Below are positions 53,882-62,975 of a DNA stretch of 64,000 nt, in pieces. Under the pieces are notes generated by a model. That model had not been told where the DNA came from, ran no database searches, and worked only from the letters and a program-made list of their open reading frames with translations. Origin of the DNA: an uncultured Cohaesibacter sp. (lineage in GTDB: Bacteria; Pseudomonadota; Alphaproteobacteria; Rhizobiales; Cohaesibacteraceae); contig NZ_OY762934.1 in NCBI RefSeq assembly GCF_963667045.1, positions 4,284,501-4,348,500 of the forward strand, given 5' to 3'. Positions within the stretch are counted from its first letter, which is position 1, and each line of letters opens with the position of its first letter. The position numbers and the translations under genes are program-made.

Positions 53882-55153
53882 ATGACGCACGTAGTTGTTA
53901 TGGGGGGAGGTCTTGGCGGTCTTTCGGCAGCTTATGAAATCCGCCAGAAATTGTCCAAGACGGACAAGGTAACCGTGGTTTCCAACAAACCATTCTTCCA
54001 GTTCACCCCGTCCAACCCGTGGGTTGCCGTGGGGTGGCGCAAGAAAAAGGACATCACGCTGGATCTGGCGACGGTTCTGCCGAAGAACAAGGTGGATTTC
54101 ATCTGCTCTGCAGTCACCAGCGTTGATCCGGAGCATAATGCGATCGGTCTGGCCGACGGCTCCATCGTTGCCTATGATTATCTGGTGATCGCGACCGGGC
54201 CGGAACTGGCCTTTGACGAGATCGAGGGACTGGGGCCGGAAGGCAACACCATCTCGGTGTGCGACGTGGATCATGCCACCGCTGGCTATGAAAAGTGGGA
54301 AGCCTTCTGCAAGGATCCGGGACCGATCGTGGTTGGCGCGGTTCAGGGCGCCTCCTGCTATGGTCCGGCCTATGAAACGGCGATGATCTTCGATACGGAC
54401 CTGCGCAAGCGCAAGATCCGTGACAAGGTGCCGATGACCTTCGTGACCTCCGAACCCTATGTCGGGCATCTCGGCCTTGGCGGGGTGGGCGACACCAAGG
54501 GCATGCTGGAATCGGCCATGCGCGACCGTACGGTGAAATGGATCACCAACGCCAAGGTCGACAAGATTGAAGCCGGTGTCATGCATGTCACTGAAGTCAA
54601 CGAGGACGGATCGGAAAAGCAGAAGCACGAGTTGCCGTTCAAGCATTCGATGATGTTGCCGGCCTTCCGTGGCATTCCTGCGCTTCAGGGCATCGAAGGG
54701 TTGGTCAACCCACGTGGCTTCGTCATCGTTGACAAGCACCAGCGCAATCCGAAATATCCCAACATCTTCGGTATTGGCGTCTGCATCGCCATTCCGCCTT
54801 ATGAAAAGACGCCGGTGCCGGTGGGGGTTCCCAAGACTGGCTACATGATCGAGTCGATGGTGACCGCATCTGCCAAGAATCTGAAGGAAATTCTCGCTGG
54901 TGAGGAGCCGACCCACGAAGCAACGTGGAACGCCATCTGTCTTGCCGATTTTGGTGACTCCGGGCTGGCCTTTGTTGCTATGCCGCAGATCCCGCCACGC
55001 AACACCAACTATTCTGGGCAGGGCAAGTGGGTTCACCTGGCCAAGATTGCCTTCGAAAAATACTTCCTGCGCAAGATCCGCATCGGTGAAACCGAGCCAT
55101 ATTATGAGAAGGCTGTTCTGAGCCTTCTGGATATTGCCAAGATCAAGAAGTGA
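53882..55153 (+). CDS. sqr: Sulfide:quinone oxidoreductase-type flavoprotein
   Basis: The 423-residue protein is an FAD enzyme of the disulfide-reductase superfamily that passes electrons from sulfide to quinone at the membrane. FAD motif VVVMGGGLGGLSAAYEI is at residues 4-20; YDYLVIATGPEL is at 98-109; cysteines C127, C159 (in GAVQGASCYGPA) and C353 (ICLADFGDSG) stand close to the three redox cysteines of Acidithiobacillus SQR (128, 160, 356). The ATG at 53882 has AAAGGAG. The last 30 residues contain an amphipathic helix suited to membrane docking. It is monocistronic with a terminator after it. Confidence 0.9.
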   Translation: MTHVVVMGGGLGGLSAAYEIRQKLSKTDKVTVVSNKPFFQFTPSNPWVAVGWRKKKDITLDLATVLPKNKVDFICSAVTSVDPEHNAIGLADGSIVAYDYLVIATGPELAFDEIEGLGPEGNTISVCDVDHATAGYEKWEAFCKDPGPIVVGAVQGASCYGPAYETAMIFDTDLRKRKIRDKVPMTFVTSEPYVGHLGLGGVGDTKGMLESAMRDRTVKWITNAKVDKIEAGVMHVTEVNEDGSEKQKHELPFKHSMMLPAFRGIPALQGIEGLVNPRGFVIVDKHQRNPKYPNIFGIGVCIAIPPYEKTPVPVGVPKTGYMIESMVTASAKNLKEILAGEEPTHEATWNAICLADFGDSGLAFVAMPQIPPRNTNYSGQGKWVHLAKIAFEKYFLRKIRIGETEPYYEKAVLSLLDIAKIKK

Positions 55154-55187
55154 CCGGGCAACGATAATCGATTTGGAAGCTCATCCT

Positions 55188-55217
55188 GCCGCTGTTCTTC
55201 GGAGCAGCGGCTTTTTT
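55188..55217 (+). terminator. Rho-independent terminator of sqr
   Basis: GCCGCTG pairs with CAGCGGC across a ten-base loop and is followed by TTTTTT. Confidence 0.82.
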
Positions 55218-55310
55218 GTGTTCGCTTGTCTGGCGCTGGGCCTTTGGCTTTGGGGCAAGCGAGCCCTTGGCTTTGGGTAAGTGCAGGGGGGCTCAGTGTC
55301 GAGAGGCCAT

Positions 55311-56231
55311 TCAGGCAGGGATGTCGGCGGATGCTTCGGCTGGCTTCTTGGACTTGCGCAGGCGCTTCTGGATCTGCGGCAGCAGTTCCACCAGCAGGAT
55401 GCAGGAGAAGATCAGGAAGCAGCCGAAATACTGACTGGGGTTCAGACGCTCGCCCAGCAGGATGGCTCCGAAGATGGCTGCAAACAGGCTTTCGCCGGAG
55501 AGGATGATTGCCGCGTCTGCCGGTGGCGTGTAGCGCTGGCCGATGGCCTGCAGACCAAAGGCCAGAGCGCCGGAGAAGACGCCGGTATAGATGATCTCGA
55601 ACCATGCGCCCTGAAGGCTCGCCACGTCGAGGCTTTCAAATGGCAGGCCGAACAGCAGACCCAGTAGGCCGGCGGTTGCGAACTGGAGCAGGGCAAAGGC
55701 CAGCGGGTTGCCGTATTGGCTGACCATGCGGCCGACCAGAATGATCTGGAAGGTCCAGCACAGCGCGCTGACCATCATCAGAATGTCGCCCTGTTTCATG
55801 GCTTCGAGGCTGCCAGCCAGAAGATAGGCGCCGATAATGGACAGAACCACAAGCGGCCAGATCATGGGAGAAGGCCAACTGCGGAAAACAAGCACGCCGA
55901 TAACCGGGGTCAGCGGCACATACATGGCTGTCAGGAACCCTGCGTTGGTAACGGACGTCGTGGCAAACCCCATCTGCTGGAAGGCGATGCCGGCAAAGAA
56001 GATGGCACCGACCAGAATGCCCTTGATGATGACGGGCGCGGGAATGGGATTGCTCACCCGCCGCCGTTCGAAATAGGCGAAGGGCGCGACGGCCAATGTT
56101 GCCAGAACGAAGCGCACGCCGGTGAAGTTCATCGGGCCGATGGAGGCCATGGCCGTGGACTGGGCCACGAAGGCGGCCCCCCAGACGACGGCGGCAATCA
56201 GCAACAACAGGTTGGCGGTCATTCTTGGCAT
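55311..56231 (-). CDS. EamA/DMT-family transporter
   Basis: The membrane protein (306 residues from the preferred start) has ten predicted helices in two EamA repeats. The first begins LLLLIAAVVWGAAFVAQSTAM and the second contains GVFSGALAFGLQAIGQRYTPPADAAIILSGESLFAA, cited by its ends; the final ERLNPSQYFGCFLIFSCILLVE is typical. DMT exporters move amino acids, nucleotide-like or other small molecules out of the cell. I prefer the ATG at 56231; a GTG at 56270 would add 13 residues. The substrate is unknown. Confidence 0.92.
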   Translation of the reverse strand: MPRMTANLLLLIAAVVWGAAFVAQSTAMASIGPMNFTGVRFVLATLAVAPFAYFERRRVSNPIPAPVIIKGILVGAIFFAGIAFQQMGFATTSVTNAGFLTAMYVPLTPVIGVLVFRSWPSPMIWPLVVLSIIGAYLLAGSLEAMKQGDILMMVSALCWTFQIILVGRMVSQYGNPLAFALLQFATAGLLGLLFGLPFESLDVASLQGAWFEIIYTGVFSGALAFGLQAIGQRYTPPADAAIILSGESLFAAIFGAILLGERLNPSQYFGCFLIFSCILLVELLPQIQKRLRKSKKPAEASADIPA

Positions 56232-56360
56232 CGGAGCAGCTTTCAGAACGGTAAGGGAGATCTCCGGCACGTTGTCTGTCCGGATCTTCGACTTCTAAGG
56301 CAAACAGCCCCATTACTGCAACCGAATTCTATTCATCAATCCAACAAGGAATTTGATGAG

Positions 56361-57035
56361 TCAGGGGCGTTGTGACGCAGCCTCAGTGAAGGTGGCCAAT
56401 TGGGTCGGGAAAGCGGTGGGCGTGGCATCTGCCAGAAGGCGGGCGGTCGCCTCGGTGGGGCTTGCAAAGGCGAGATAGCGCAAGGGTCCGCCGACCATGC
56501 CATCAAACGGCCAACAGGAGGAGAGCACCAGCAACGGGTTCTGGCTGTCCTTCTGCAAGCCCGACTGATCCCAGCGGACGATCTTGCTGCCGTCGATGTG
56601 ATAGGTGAGCGTAGGGCCGGTCATCTGTTCGACCTCCACCAGAGCACCGGTCTGAAGATGCTCGAGTGGCTGGAAGTGGGTGTCCCGATGAGCGGCGATG
56701 ATGCTTGTGCCTGCCGTGCCCAGTCGTGCTCCCTGTGCGAGCAGAACGGGACCGAAAGCGAGCCCTTCGCCTCCGGCTTCCTTGAGGATGATAGTGTGCA
56801 GATCAAGGGACGGGATGGTCAGGCGGGCGACCGGCCAGCTGTCGGCCCATGGCCACGCCTTGTGCGGCTTGCCATCGGCCCTGCTCTGTTGCCATGCGTG
56901 TTCCAGAAGGACCTGCGCCAGCTGCGCCTTGATGGGGATCCAACTGCCCCAGATCAGCAACCCCAGCCCCAGCAGTCCAAGAGCCATGGCACAAAGGGTG
57001 CCTAATTTATACTGCATGGGGCGGGGGTATCTCAT
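56361..57035 (-). CDS. Class GN sortase (marine proteobacterial type)
   Basis: The 224-residue transpeptidase has an N-terminal membrane helix (about 10-35) and a sortase beta-barrel with the catalytic triad: H116 in AAHRDTHF, C174 in LSSCWPF and R186 in GPLRYLAF. This group is found in Gram-negative bacteria, usually with one dedicated substrate gene next to it, here the VIT/vWA protein upstream in the operon. The sortase should attach that substrate to an unknown acceptor after cutting its C-terminal signal. A start at the second methionine (residue 7) is also possible. Confidence 0.92.
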   Translation of the reverse strand: MRYPRPMQYKLGTLCAMALGLLGLGLLIWGSWIPIKAQLAQVLLEHAWQQSRADGKPHKAWPWADSWPVARLTIPSLDLHTIILKEAGGEGLAFGPVLLAQGARLGTAGTSIIAAHRDTHFQPLEHLQTGALVEVEQMTGPTLTYHIDGSKIVRWDQSGLQKDSQNPLLVLSSCWPFDGMVGGPLRYLAFASPTEATARLLADATPTAFPTQLATFTEAASQRP

Positions 57036-57105
57036 GGTTTTCCGATCACAGATGGTGGTTCAGATCGCGCACGGGGTGGCCTCGTGCGCGTTTGTCGTTT
57101 GTGCG

Positions 57106-59631
57106 TCAGCGCGGCTCCGGTTCGATCTTGCGCCATTGCAGCCAGGCGAGCAGGGCACCGGCCAGTGTCAGCAGGGCAATGCCCGCGAGGATCAACAGGC
57201 TGGCCGGGGTTGCCGTTTTCGGCAGCAGGATCTGATTGCCGCCGGTCGGTATCAGAGCCGCCACCTTGGTGTTGCCGGCGGGGGCGGGGCTTGTGGCCAT
57301 TGCTTCCATCGCCGGAGCGCTGAGGCTGAAGCCGCGTTTGAACGCCCGCATCGGAGCGGCAGACCCGGCCGGAGCGTTGGGGGCCATGGATGGCTGAACC
57401 TGAGGCTCTTCGCCAAAGACGGCATCCATGTTCCAGCCGTCCGGCAGGTTGAGCGGCACCTTGCGGCTGTCAAGGGTCTCGCCTTCGGGCCGGGCCGGGG
57501 TCACATCTACGGCGACCAGGCTGGTAAGGCGTGTCACCAGATGGTGGCGGAGGCCGAGGGTCTCGATGGCCTTGTCGATACCGGCGCTGTCGGTTGACAG
57601 CAGACGCTCATTCTCCAACTGGCGGATCTTGCCTCGCGCCCAGAGCTTGTCGACGGCGGCGGACGGTGCTGCCTTGGTGATGTCCACGGTCATCGACCAG
57701 GGTTGATTGTCAAAGCGACCGCTGAGGGTCAGCGCGTTGCCCAGATCCTTGCCCTTGAAGGCGACGATGACCGGCTCCCCCTTGTAAAGGTCGGGCAGTT
57801 CGCTCGGGGATGCCTCGATGTCCTTGCCGTTGGTAAAGGATATGCTGAGGTCGGTAGCAACCGGGGTCGTCAGCTGGGTGAACAACTCGGCCATCTTGCC
57901 TTTGACTTCCGTGATGTCTCCGATCTGGGTGAAGGTGCCGCGACCGACTTCGGCAGCGCGGGACATGAAGAAACTGTTGGGAGCAGAGCCGATACCGACG
58001 GTGAAGATGCGGGAGCGGCCCTTTTGCGCCTTGACGGTTTCGAACAATTCTCGCTCGTTGCCGATGGCGCCGTCGGTGAGGAAGATCACCTGCCGCAGGG
58101 TCGGGGCATTCGGGGTCGCATCTTTCAATGCTGCCTGCATGGCCGGGAGCATCTCGGTGCCGCCGTGGGCCTGAATTGCGGCAACCCAGTAGCGCGCCGT
58201 TGACAGGTTTTCCTTGTTGGCAGGCTGGGGCGATGGGAACAGCTGCGCCATTTCGTTGTTGAAGCGGATGATCTGGAATTTGTCCTCCGGCTTAAGCTGA
58301 CCGAGGGCTTCGATCAGGCTTTCTCTGGCCTGACGGATGGATGGGCCATCCATCGAACCGGACTGGTCAATAACGAAAACGACTTCGCGCGGTGGCGTCT
58401 GCAGATCTTTGGCCAGCTTGTAGGGGGGCGTGATATAGGCGAGCAGATACTGGTCGGAGTCGCCCTCCGAGAGGGTCTCCTCTTCCCGTTCCTCGCCGTT
58501 GGCTTCCTTCTTCTGGCCATCCCCGGTCTGGCGTCCGGCGGGATCGTCCTTGAGGGTCTGGCTGAAGAGGCCGAGGTTCGGGGTTTCAGTCGGCTTGCCA
58601 GTCCAGGTCAGCAGGAAGTCCTTGTCGGCAGGCACAACATCTCCCTTGAGGTTGAGGGATATTTCCTTGCTGCCCACCGGCTTGATGACCACGTCATGAT
58701 AGTGGCTGACGACCTTGTCGAGGGGGAAGCCGGCTTTCAGATCGACACTGAGGCTGACCGGATTGCTCTTGCCGTCCTTCTCCGGGTCGAGCACGGGGGC
58801 GGTGATGGTGTCGCGATCCGGCACCGGGTCGGTGCTGGACCAGCCGTTGCCACCATCGGACTGGTTGGCCTTGAGGTCGATGACCGGCCGCAGAGGTTTG
58901 GCGAGCGGATTGTAGCGTGGTGCGACGACCAGCGGCACGCGCAGGGAGAATTCCTCGTCCTTGCGCGGAATGGTCTGCTGATACTCGATCTGGATGGTGA
59001 CTGAGTCCTTCGGGCCGATATTGGCCACCGCATTGGTAAACAGGTTGGGGCGCTGTTGCTCCAGAAGGCTCGCCTTCTTGCCTTCCTGTTTGGCTGCTTC
59101 ATAGATCTGGCGCGCTTCTTCCCGCGGCTTGATCTTGCCTTCGATGATGCGGTCGCCGATCTTCATTTTCAACTGGTCGACGGCGGCGGTGTCCGGCAGC
59201 GGGAAGACATAGATCCCTTCCACCCAGGCGTCGCTCGGATTGAGAAATTTCTGCGTCACGATGGTGCGCGCGACCGGGCCGGTAACGTCGACCTTGATGT
59301 CGGTGGCGACCTTTGGGGCTTCAATATATTTGCCCGCTTCCTTGGCCTTGAACAAAAGGCCACCCGATTGCATGTCATCGGGGGTGACGAGGAGCGGGGA
59401 GGCAATGGGAGCCGCTTGCGGGCTGACAGCTGTGGCCGGACTGGAATGAGCCTGGGAGCCAAAGGTGACAGTCAGGGCTGCGGCGACAATCAGTGCATAG
59501 GCGCTGACCCAGATCTTGAAGGCTTTTGAAAAGGAATGCTCGAGATCGGCTTTTGGGTGCAGTGCAATGCTATGGCGCTTTCTATTCCGATCTTTGATCC
59601 GGTCATTAAAAAGAGTCTCTGGCAATTTCAT
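57106..59631 (-). CDS. Sortase target protein with VIT and von Willebrand A domains
   Basis: The 841-residue protein has an N-terminal arm of about 35 residues before a signal/membrane helix (about 38-62), a VIT domain (about 85-215), an acidic linker, a vWA domain (VVFVIDQSGSMDGPSIRQA; the D-x-S-x-S metal site) and a C-terminal sorting signal: LPKTA at residues 803-807, a hydrophobic helix and a short arginine-rich tail. The order matches the marine proteobacterial sortase substrate family. It is exported and probably bound to the envelope, binding ligands through its MIDAS site. The gene leads the two-gene operon with the sortase. Confidence 0.94.
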   Translation of the reverse strand: MKLPETLFNDRIKDRNRKRHSIALHPKADLEHSFSKAFKIWVSAYALIVAAALTVTFGSQAHSSPATAVSPQAAPIASPLLVTPDDMQSGGLLFKAKEAGKYIEAPKVATDIKVDVTGPVARTIVTQKFLNPSDAWVEGIYVFPLPDTAAVDQLKMKIGDRIIEGKIKPREEARQIYEAAKQEGKKASLLEQQRPNLFTNAVANIGPKDSVTIQIEYQQTIPRKDEEFSLRVPLVVAPRYNPLAKPLRPVIDLKANQSDGGNGWSSTDPVPDRDTITAPVLDPEKDGKSNPVSLSVDLKAGFPLDKVVSHYHDVVIKPVGSKEISLNLKGDVVPADKDFLLTWTGKPTETPNLGLFSQTLKDDPAGRQTGDGQKKEANGEEREEETLSEGDSDQYLLAYITPPYKLAKDLQTPPREVVFVIDQSGSMDGPSIRQARESLIEALGQLKPEDKFQIIRFNNEMAQLFPSPQPANKENLSTARYWVAAIQAHGGTEMLPAMQAALKDATPNAPTLRQVIFLTDGAIGNERELFETVKAQKGRSRIFTVGIGSAPNSFFMSRAAEVGRGTFTQIGDITEVKGKMAELFTQLTTPVATDLSISFTNGKDIEASPSELPDLYKGEPVIVAFKGKDLGNALTLSGRFDNQPWSMTVDITKAAPSAAVDKLWARGKIRQLENERLLSTDSAGIDKAIETLGLRHHLVTRLTSLVAVDVTPARPEGETLDSRKVPLNLPDGWNMDAVFGEEPQVQPSMAPNAPAGSAAPMRAFKRGFSLSAPAMEAMATSPAPAGNTKVAALIPTGGNQILLPKTATPASLLILAGIALLTLAGALLAWLQWRKIEPEPR

Positions 59632-59852
59632 TGTTCTGTGTTCCCGAAAAAGGGTTGGTCCGTGATCACTGTCTCATGGGATTAAGGCCCAGATTTGCGG
59701 TAAAATGGGCGCAAGCTGATCAATATTGTGACGATTTCGGGGCAGCTGATATAAATGTATGTGATGGGCAGAAAAGTGCCTCCTGTCCGCGACAGCTTGC
59801 CTCAGCAGGAATCCTGATCTTTGGCCTTTACCTCGCAAAGATCATTTGTTAT

Positions 59853-59876
59853 GTATATTCGCAAGTTCTAATTTAA
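59853..59876. promoter_or_regulatory. Candidate sulfur-responsive operator upstream of the DUF2892 gene
   Basis: GTATATTCGCAAGTTCTAAT (59853-59872) followed by TTAA lies directly before the ribosome site (GAGG) of the DUF2892 gene at 59889. It resembles the elements at 53793 and 62807. Confidence 0.45.
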
Positions 59877-59888
59877 CGAGGTGCTAAA

Positions 59889-60092
59889 ATGTCTCTGGAT
59901 CGCTCCATTATCGCATTCGCAGGCTTCATGGTCCTGCTTTCTGTCGTGCTTACGGTTTACGTCCATCCGCTGTTTATCTGGTTCACGGTTTTCATCGGTG
60001 CCAACATGCTGCAGTCCGCCTTTACCGGCTTCTGCCCGGCAGCGGTGATCCTGAAAAAGTTCGGCGTCAAACCGGGTACGGCTTTCGATTGA
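59889..60092 (+). CDS. DUF2892 small inner-membrane protein
   Basis: The 67-residue protein has two hydrophobic helices and ends in the family pattern [23 protein letters not shown] with the conserved cysteine. DUF2892 proteins are often near sulfide and rhodanese genes. The ATG at 59889 has GAGG upstream. It is divergent from the sortase operon and convergent with the first cytochrome module. It shares a candidate operator with sqr and the octaheme cytochrome, which supports a role in sulfur handling, though that is inference. Confidence 0.87.
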   Translation: MSLDRSIIAFAGFMVLLSVVLTVYVHPLFIWFTVFIGANMLQSAFTGFCPAAVILKKFGVKPGTAFD

Positions 60093-60144
60093 TCGCCACA
60101 TAAAGGCAAGGGCAGATGCTGTCCTTGCGGTCTGGTCGTGTCAC

Positions 60145-60183
60145 AAAAAAAGAAGCCGCAGCACATGCTGCGGCTTCTTTTTT
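60145..60183. terminator. Bidirectional rho-independent terminator
   Basis: A perfect GC-rich stem (AAGAAGCCGCAGCA / TGCTGCGGCTTCTT) is flanked by A and T runs. It ends both the DUF2892 gene and the convergent cytochrome b operon. Confidence 0.9.
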
Positions 60184-60200
60184 GGAACTGGCCATTCCGG

Positions 60201-60917
60201 CTATTCGTCTGCCTTCAGCATGTCCGGCTGCTGTTCTTCCAGATAGGCCTCTTCTGCAGGTGTCAGCTCGATCTTTTCATAGCCGGTGATCATCGTTCTG
60301 ATATAGTGGAACACCGTCTTGCCGGTGGTCGTCATGTAAACATGGATGACGACGAAGGTGATCATGGCAAAGGCGGCAGCCGTATGCACGAAGGCGACCA
60401 GCGAAAAGATCTGCTGGCTGTTCTGTATTGTTTCCCAAAGGCCATAGAGCAGATAGGCGATGCCCGAGAGCCAGAGCGCCGGGCCGATGATAACCATGAA
60501 GGTCAGGTAGGCCAGCGACTGCAGGGCATTCTGCTTGCGGGCGAGGCTTTTCGAATAGGGATGCGGTGCGCCCATGATGATGCCGTAGGCATAGAATTTG
60601 ATCACGGCGAACAACCCCTTGTTCTGCGGCAGATAGTGGCGCCACTGTCCGGTGGTGAAATTCCAGAAGGTGGTAAAGAGCCATAGCACCAGCAGCAGGA
60701 GGGCGGCATAGGTATGGACCATGACCGCCAGCGGGAAGGGCAGGACGGAAAACGTGCCATGCAGATTGAAGCCGGAGAAGGCCAGAATGAAGATCAGCAA
60801 CGCCTGTGACCAGTGCCAGAAGCGTTCGTAGCGGGTGTAGATCTTCACCGCCCGCTTCTTGACATCGGGCCGGATGGTCAACTCTTCAGATCTGGCGGAA
60901 GACGGTATGTCAGTCAT
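60201..60917 (-). CDS. Cytochrome b561-type membrane subunit, partner of octaheme cytochrome (module 1)
   Basis: The 238-residue protein resembles the gamma subunits of formate dehydrogenase and thiosulfate reductase: four membrane helices with haem-binding histidines in YERFWHWSQALLIF, MVHTYAALL and FVHTAAAFAMITFVVIHVYM. It should pass electrons between the quinone pool and the octaheme cytochrome encoded 11 bases upstream. The ATG at 60917 is taken because the longer frame back to 61034 lies inside the cytochrome gene. It is a close paralogue of the gene at 62976. Confidence 0.9.
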   Translation of the reverse strand: MTDIPSSARSEELTIRPDVKKRAVKIYTRYERFWHWSQALLIFILAFSGFNLHGTFSVLPFPLAVMVHTYAALLLLVLWLFTTFWNFTTGQWRHYLPQNKGLFAVIKFYAYGIIMGAPHPYSKSLARKQNALQSLAYLTFMVIIGPALWLSGIAYLLYGLWETIQNSQQIFSLVAFVHTAAAFAMITFVVIHVYMTTTGKTVFHYIRTMITGYEKIELTPAEEAYLEEQQPDMLKADE

Positions 60918-60928
60918 GATAGGTCTCC

Positions 60929-62677
60929 TCAAGCCTGCTTCTTGCGATTGCGGAAGATGATGCGCAGCAGGGCGTGGAAAAGGACGCCCAGCGCGGTAAG
61001 GACGAAGGCGGCGTAGCCGATCCAGTCGAGCCACTTGAAATGGTCGCGCCCCGGCATGTAGATGCCGGTGATGCCATCAAGACGGCCTTGTTTGGCGTGG
61101 CACTCGGTGCAGTGCACGGCCTGATCTTTCGGCGCGACCATGTGGGTGATCGGCCAATACATATGGGTGTCGACAAAGCCGAGTTTGCCGGAAAAATCCT
61201 TGCCGATGAACTCCATCGCAGCGGGCACCGACTTGCTCCAGTCTAAATTGGTCCAGAGGGCTGTGTCGTCATTGCCGAAGACATGGTTGTAGACCAGCTT
61301 GTTGGTTTCCATGTCATAGGGCTGGCGCGACAGCATCTGCTTGAAGGGCCAGATGCGTGATTTGCCATCACTTGGAGAGCCGCCAAGGGCGTTGATCTCG
61401 ACGACCTTGGTAGGATCGATCTTGTCGTCCAGCAGCGTCCATCTGGTCTCGCCGTTGAACCAGGCATAGAAGGGCTTGATATTCTCGCCATATTCGAAAT
61501 TGCCCTTTTCGGACATGTAGCTGGGGTGACCATGCTCATCCATGTCCTTGTAGGGTTTGCCGTCCTTCAGCTTGCCAGCGGTTGACCAGTCCCATAGGGT
61601 CTTGGTGGCAACGCCGCCGCGGGCAAACTCGGGGATGTGGCAGGTCTGGCAGGCGACCGTGTCTGTGTGGTCGTTGAGCTTGATGCCCATGAGGTCTCCG
61701 CCATCATGGGGGCGGTTCGAGTGGCAGCTTTCGCAGGTTGCCGATGGTTCCATCAGGCTGGCCATCTGATCTAACTTGCGGATCTTGGCAGTCTTTGTTT
61801 CCTCGCCATCCTTGGCGACGGTTGTCGGCTTGGCCTCCATGCTGTAGCGCGAGCCGGGCCATTGATGGCCAGAGCCTGCGTGACAGGCCGTACAGGCCAT
61901 GTTGAGACCGTCCTTGTTCATATGCACGTCGAGTGTCTTGTCCGGCAGGTTCAGGGAGCTGTCCAGATCGCCGTGCTTGACGCCATCGCCGCCACCACCG
62001 TAATAGTGGCAGGAGCCGCAGTTCTGGCGTTGCGGATTGGTGACCGACCGGGCTGCCTTGCCAAGGTCGGGTGGCATCACCGTCTTGCCGTTGACCGTGA
62101 TCGGCTCATAGAGTGGATGTCCGGCTTTGGTCGGATACTTGCTGTAGAGTGCGGTGTCCGCATGGCAGACAAGGCAATCCACCGCTTCCGGCTCGGATGG
62201 TGGATCCTTGCGCATGTCTTCCCAGCCATAACCGGCGTGACAGGAAGTGCAGCGCGGCTCATTGGACGCGACGTTGCCGCAGAAGGCGTTGATTACGGTC
62301 CGCTTGCCAAGGGTCTGGCCGGTCGCCTCGTTTTTGGTTTCCCATTTCCAGTGCAGGGTATGCTGCACCTGATCTGCCGCTTCGGTGTGGCAGGACAGGC
62401 AGGCTTTGGTAACCTCGGGACCAGATTTGAAATCCTGTTGCAGGATCTCGAACTTGGAGTGATCAGCCGTGCCGCCAGCCGGCTTGCCAGAAAGCTGCAA
62501 GCTGGCCTTTGCCGCCGGGCTGAGAGGTGAATGGGGCAGGGCGTCGCCCGATGCGGCTGACACTGCGCCAACCGGCAGTAACAGCAGTGACAAGAGAACA
62601 AGGGCAGACGCCGCCAGACCAGGTCTCTTGCTGGTCCTGTCGAGTGGCCATCTGCCTTGACATGCAAAGTTCGCCAT
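60929..62677 (-). CDS. otr: Octaheme c-type cytochrome, tetrathionate reductase family (Otr; module 1)
   Basis: The 582-residue protein has a signal peptide (about residues 17-41), exactly eight CxxCH haem-binding motifs (cysteines 93, 143, 168, 220, 262, 315, 343 and 523), and a C-terminal membrane helix (about 548-575) followed by a basic end. Motif spacing and the large gap before the last motif match Otr of Shewanella, which reduces tetrathionate, nitrite and hydroxylamine in vitro. The natural substrate here is unknown. The ATG at 62677 has GGAGG. It is followed by the cytochrome b gene, so the two form a membrane-bound redox complex. Confidence 0.93.
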   Translation of the reverse strand: MANFACQGRWPLDRTSKRPGLAASALVLLSLLLLPVGAVSAASGDALPHSPLSPAAKASLQLSGKPAGGTADHSKFEILQQDFKSGPEVTKACLSCHTEAADQVQHTLHWKWETKNEATGQTLGKRTVINAFCGNVASNEPRCTSCHAGYGWEDMRKDPPSEPEAVDCLVCHADTALYSKYPTKAGHPLYEPITVNGKTVMPPDLGKAARSVTNPQRQNCGSCHYYGGGGDGVKHGDLDSSLNLPDKTLDVHMNKDGLNMACTACHAGSGHQWPGSRYSMEAKPTTVAKDGEETKTAKIRKLDQMASLMEPSATCESCHSNRPHDGGDLMGIKLNDHTDTVACQTCHIPEFARGGVATKTLWDWSTAGKLKDGKPYKDMDEHGHPSYMSEKGNFEYGENIKPFYAWFNGETRWTLLDDKIDPTKVVEINALGGSPSDGKSRIWPFKQMLSRQPYDMETNKLVYNHVFGNDDTALWTNLDWSKSVPAAMEFIGKDFSGKLGFVDTHMYWPITHMVAPKDQAVHCTECHAKQGRLDGITGIYMPGRDHFKWLDWIGYAAFVLTALGVLFHALLRIIFRNRKKQA

Positions 62678-62806
62678 GTGGTCCTCCGAACAAATGCAAA
62701 AGGGCGAGAAGATCAATTTTTCCGGCAGAAACTGATCTGTTTGTCATGAAAAGCTGACCCGGCTCCGGACCGAGTCAGCAAGTCTATTAAACGAGACTAT
62801 AAAATG

Positions 62807-62830
62807 CTTATTTTAGATATTCGAATTTAG
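62807..62830. promoter_or_regulatory. Candidate sulfur-responsive operator upstream of otr module 1
   Basis: On the - strand CTAAATTCGAATATCTAA (62830-62813) lies about 130 bases before the otr start. It shares the TTCGAA core and CTAA arm with the elements at 53793 and 59853. Confidence 0.5.
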
Positions 62831-62920
62831 TTGATGAGGCGTGTTGTCACACGTCGTTCGTCGTAGGCTGCGTCCCACCATTCGAACCAGGCGAAGGATC
62901 TGGTCTTGGCATGGGGCAAA

Positions 62921-62952
62921 GAAAAAGGCCGCAACGGGGTTGCGGCCTTGGC
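62921..62952 (-). terminator. Rho-independent terminator of cytochrome module 2
   Basis: On the - strand AAGGCCGCAAC and GTTGCGGCCTT pair across a short loop and lead into TTTTTCTTTG, 24 bases after the stop of the second cytochrome b gene. Confidence 0.85.
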
Positions 62953-62975
62953 TGGTTTGCTCGGTGCTCTTGTTG

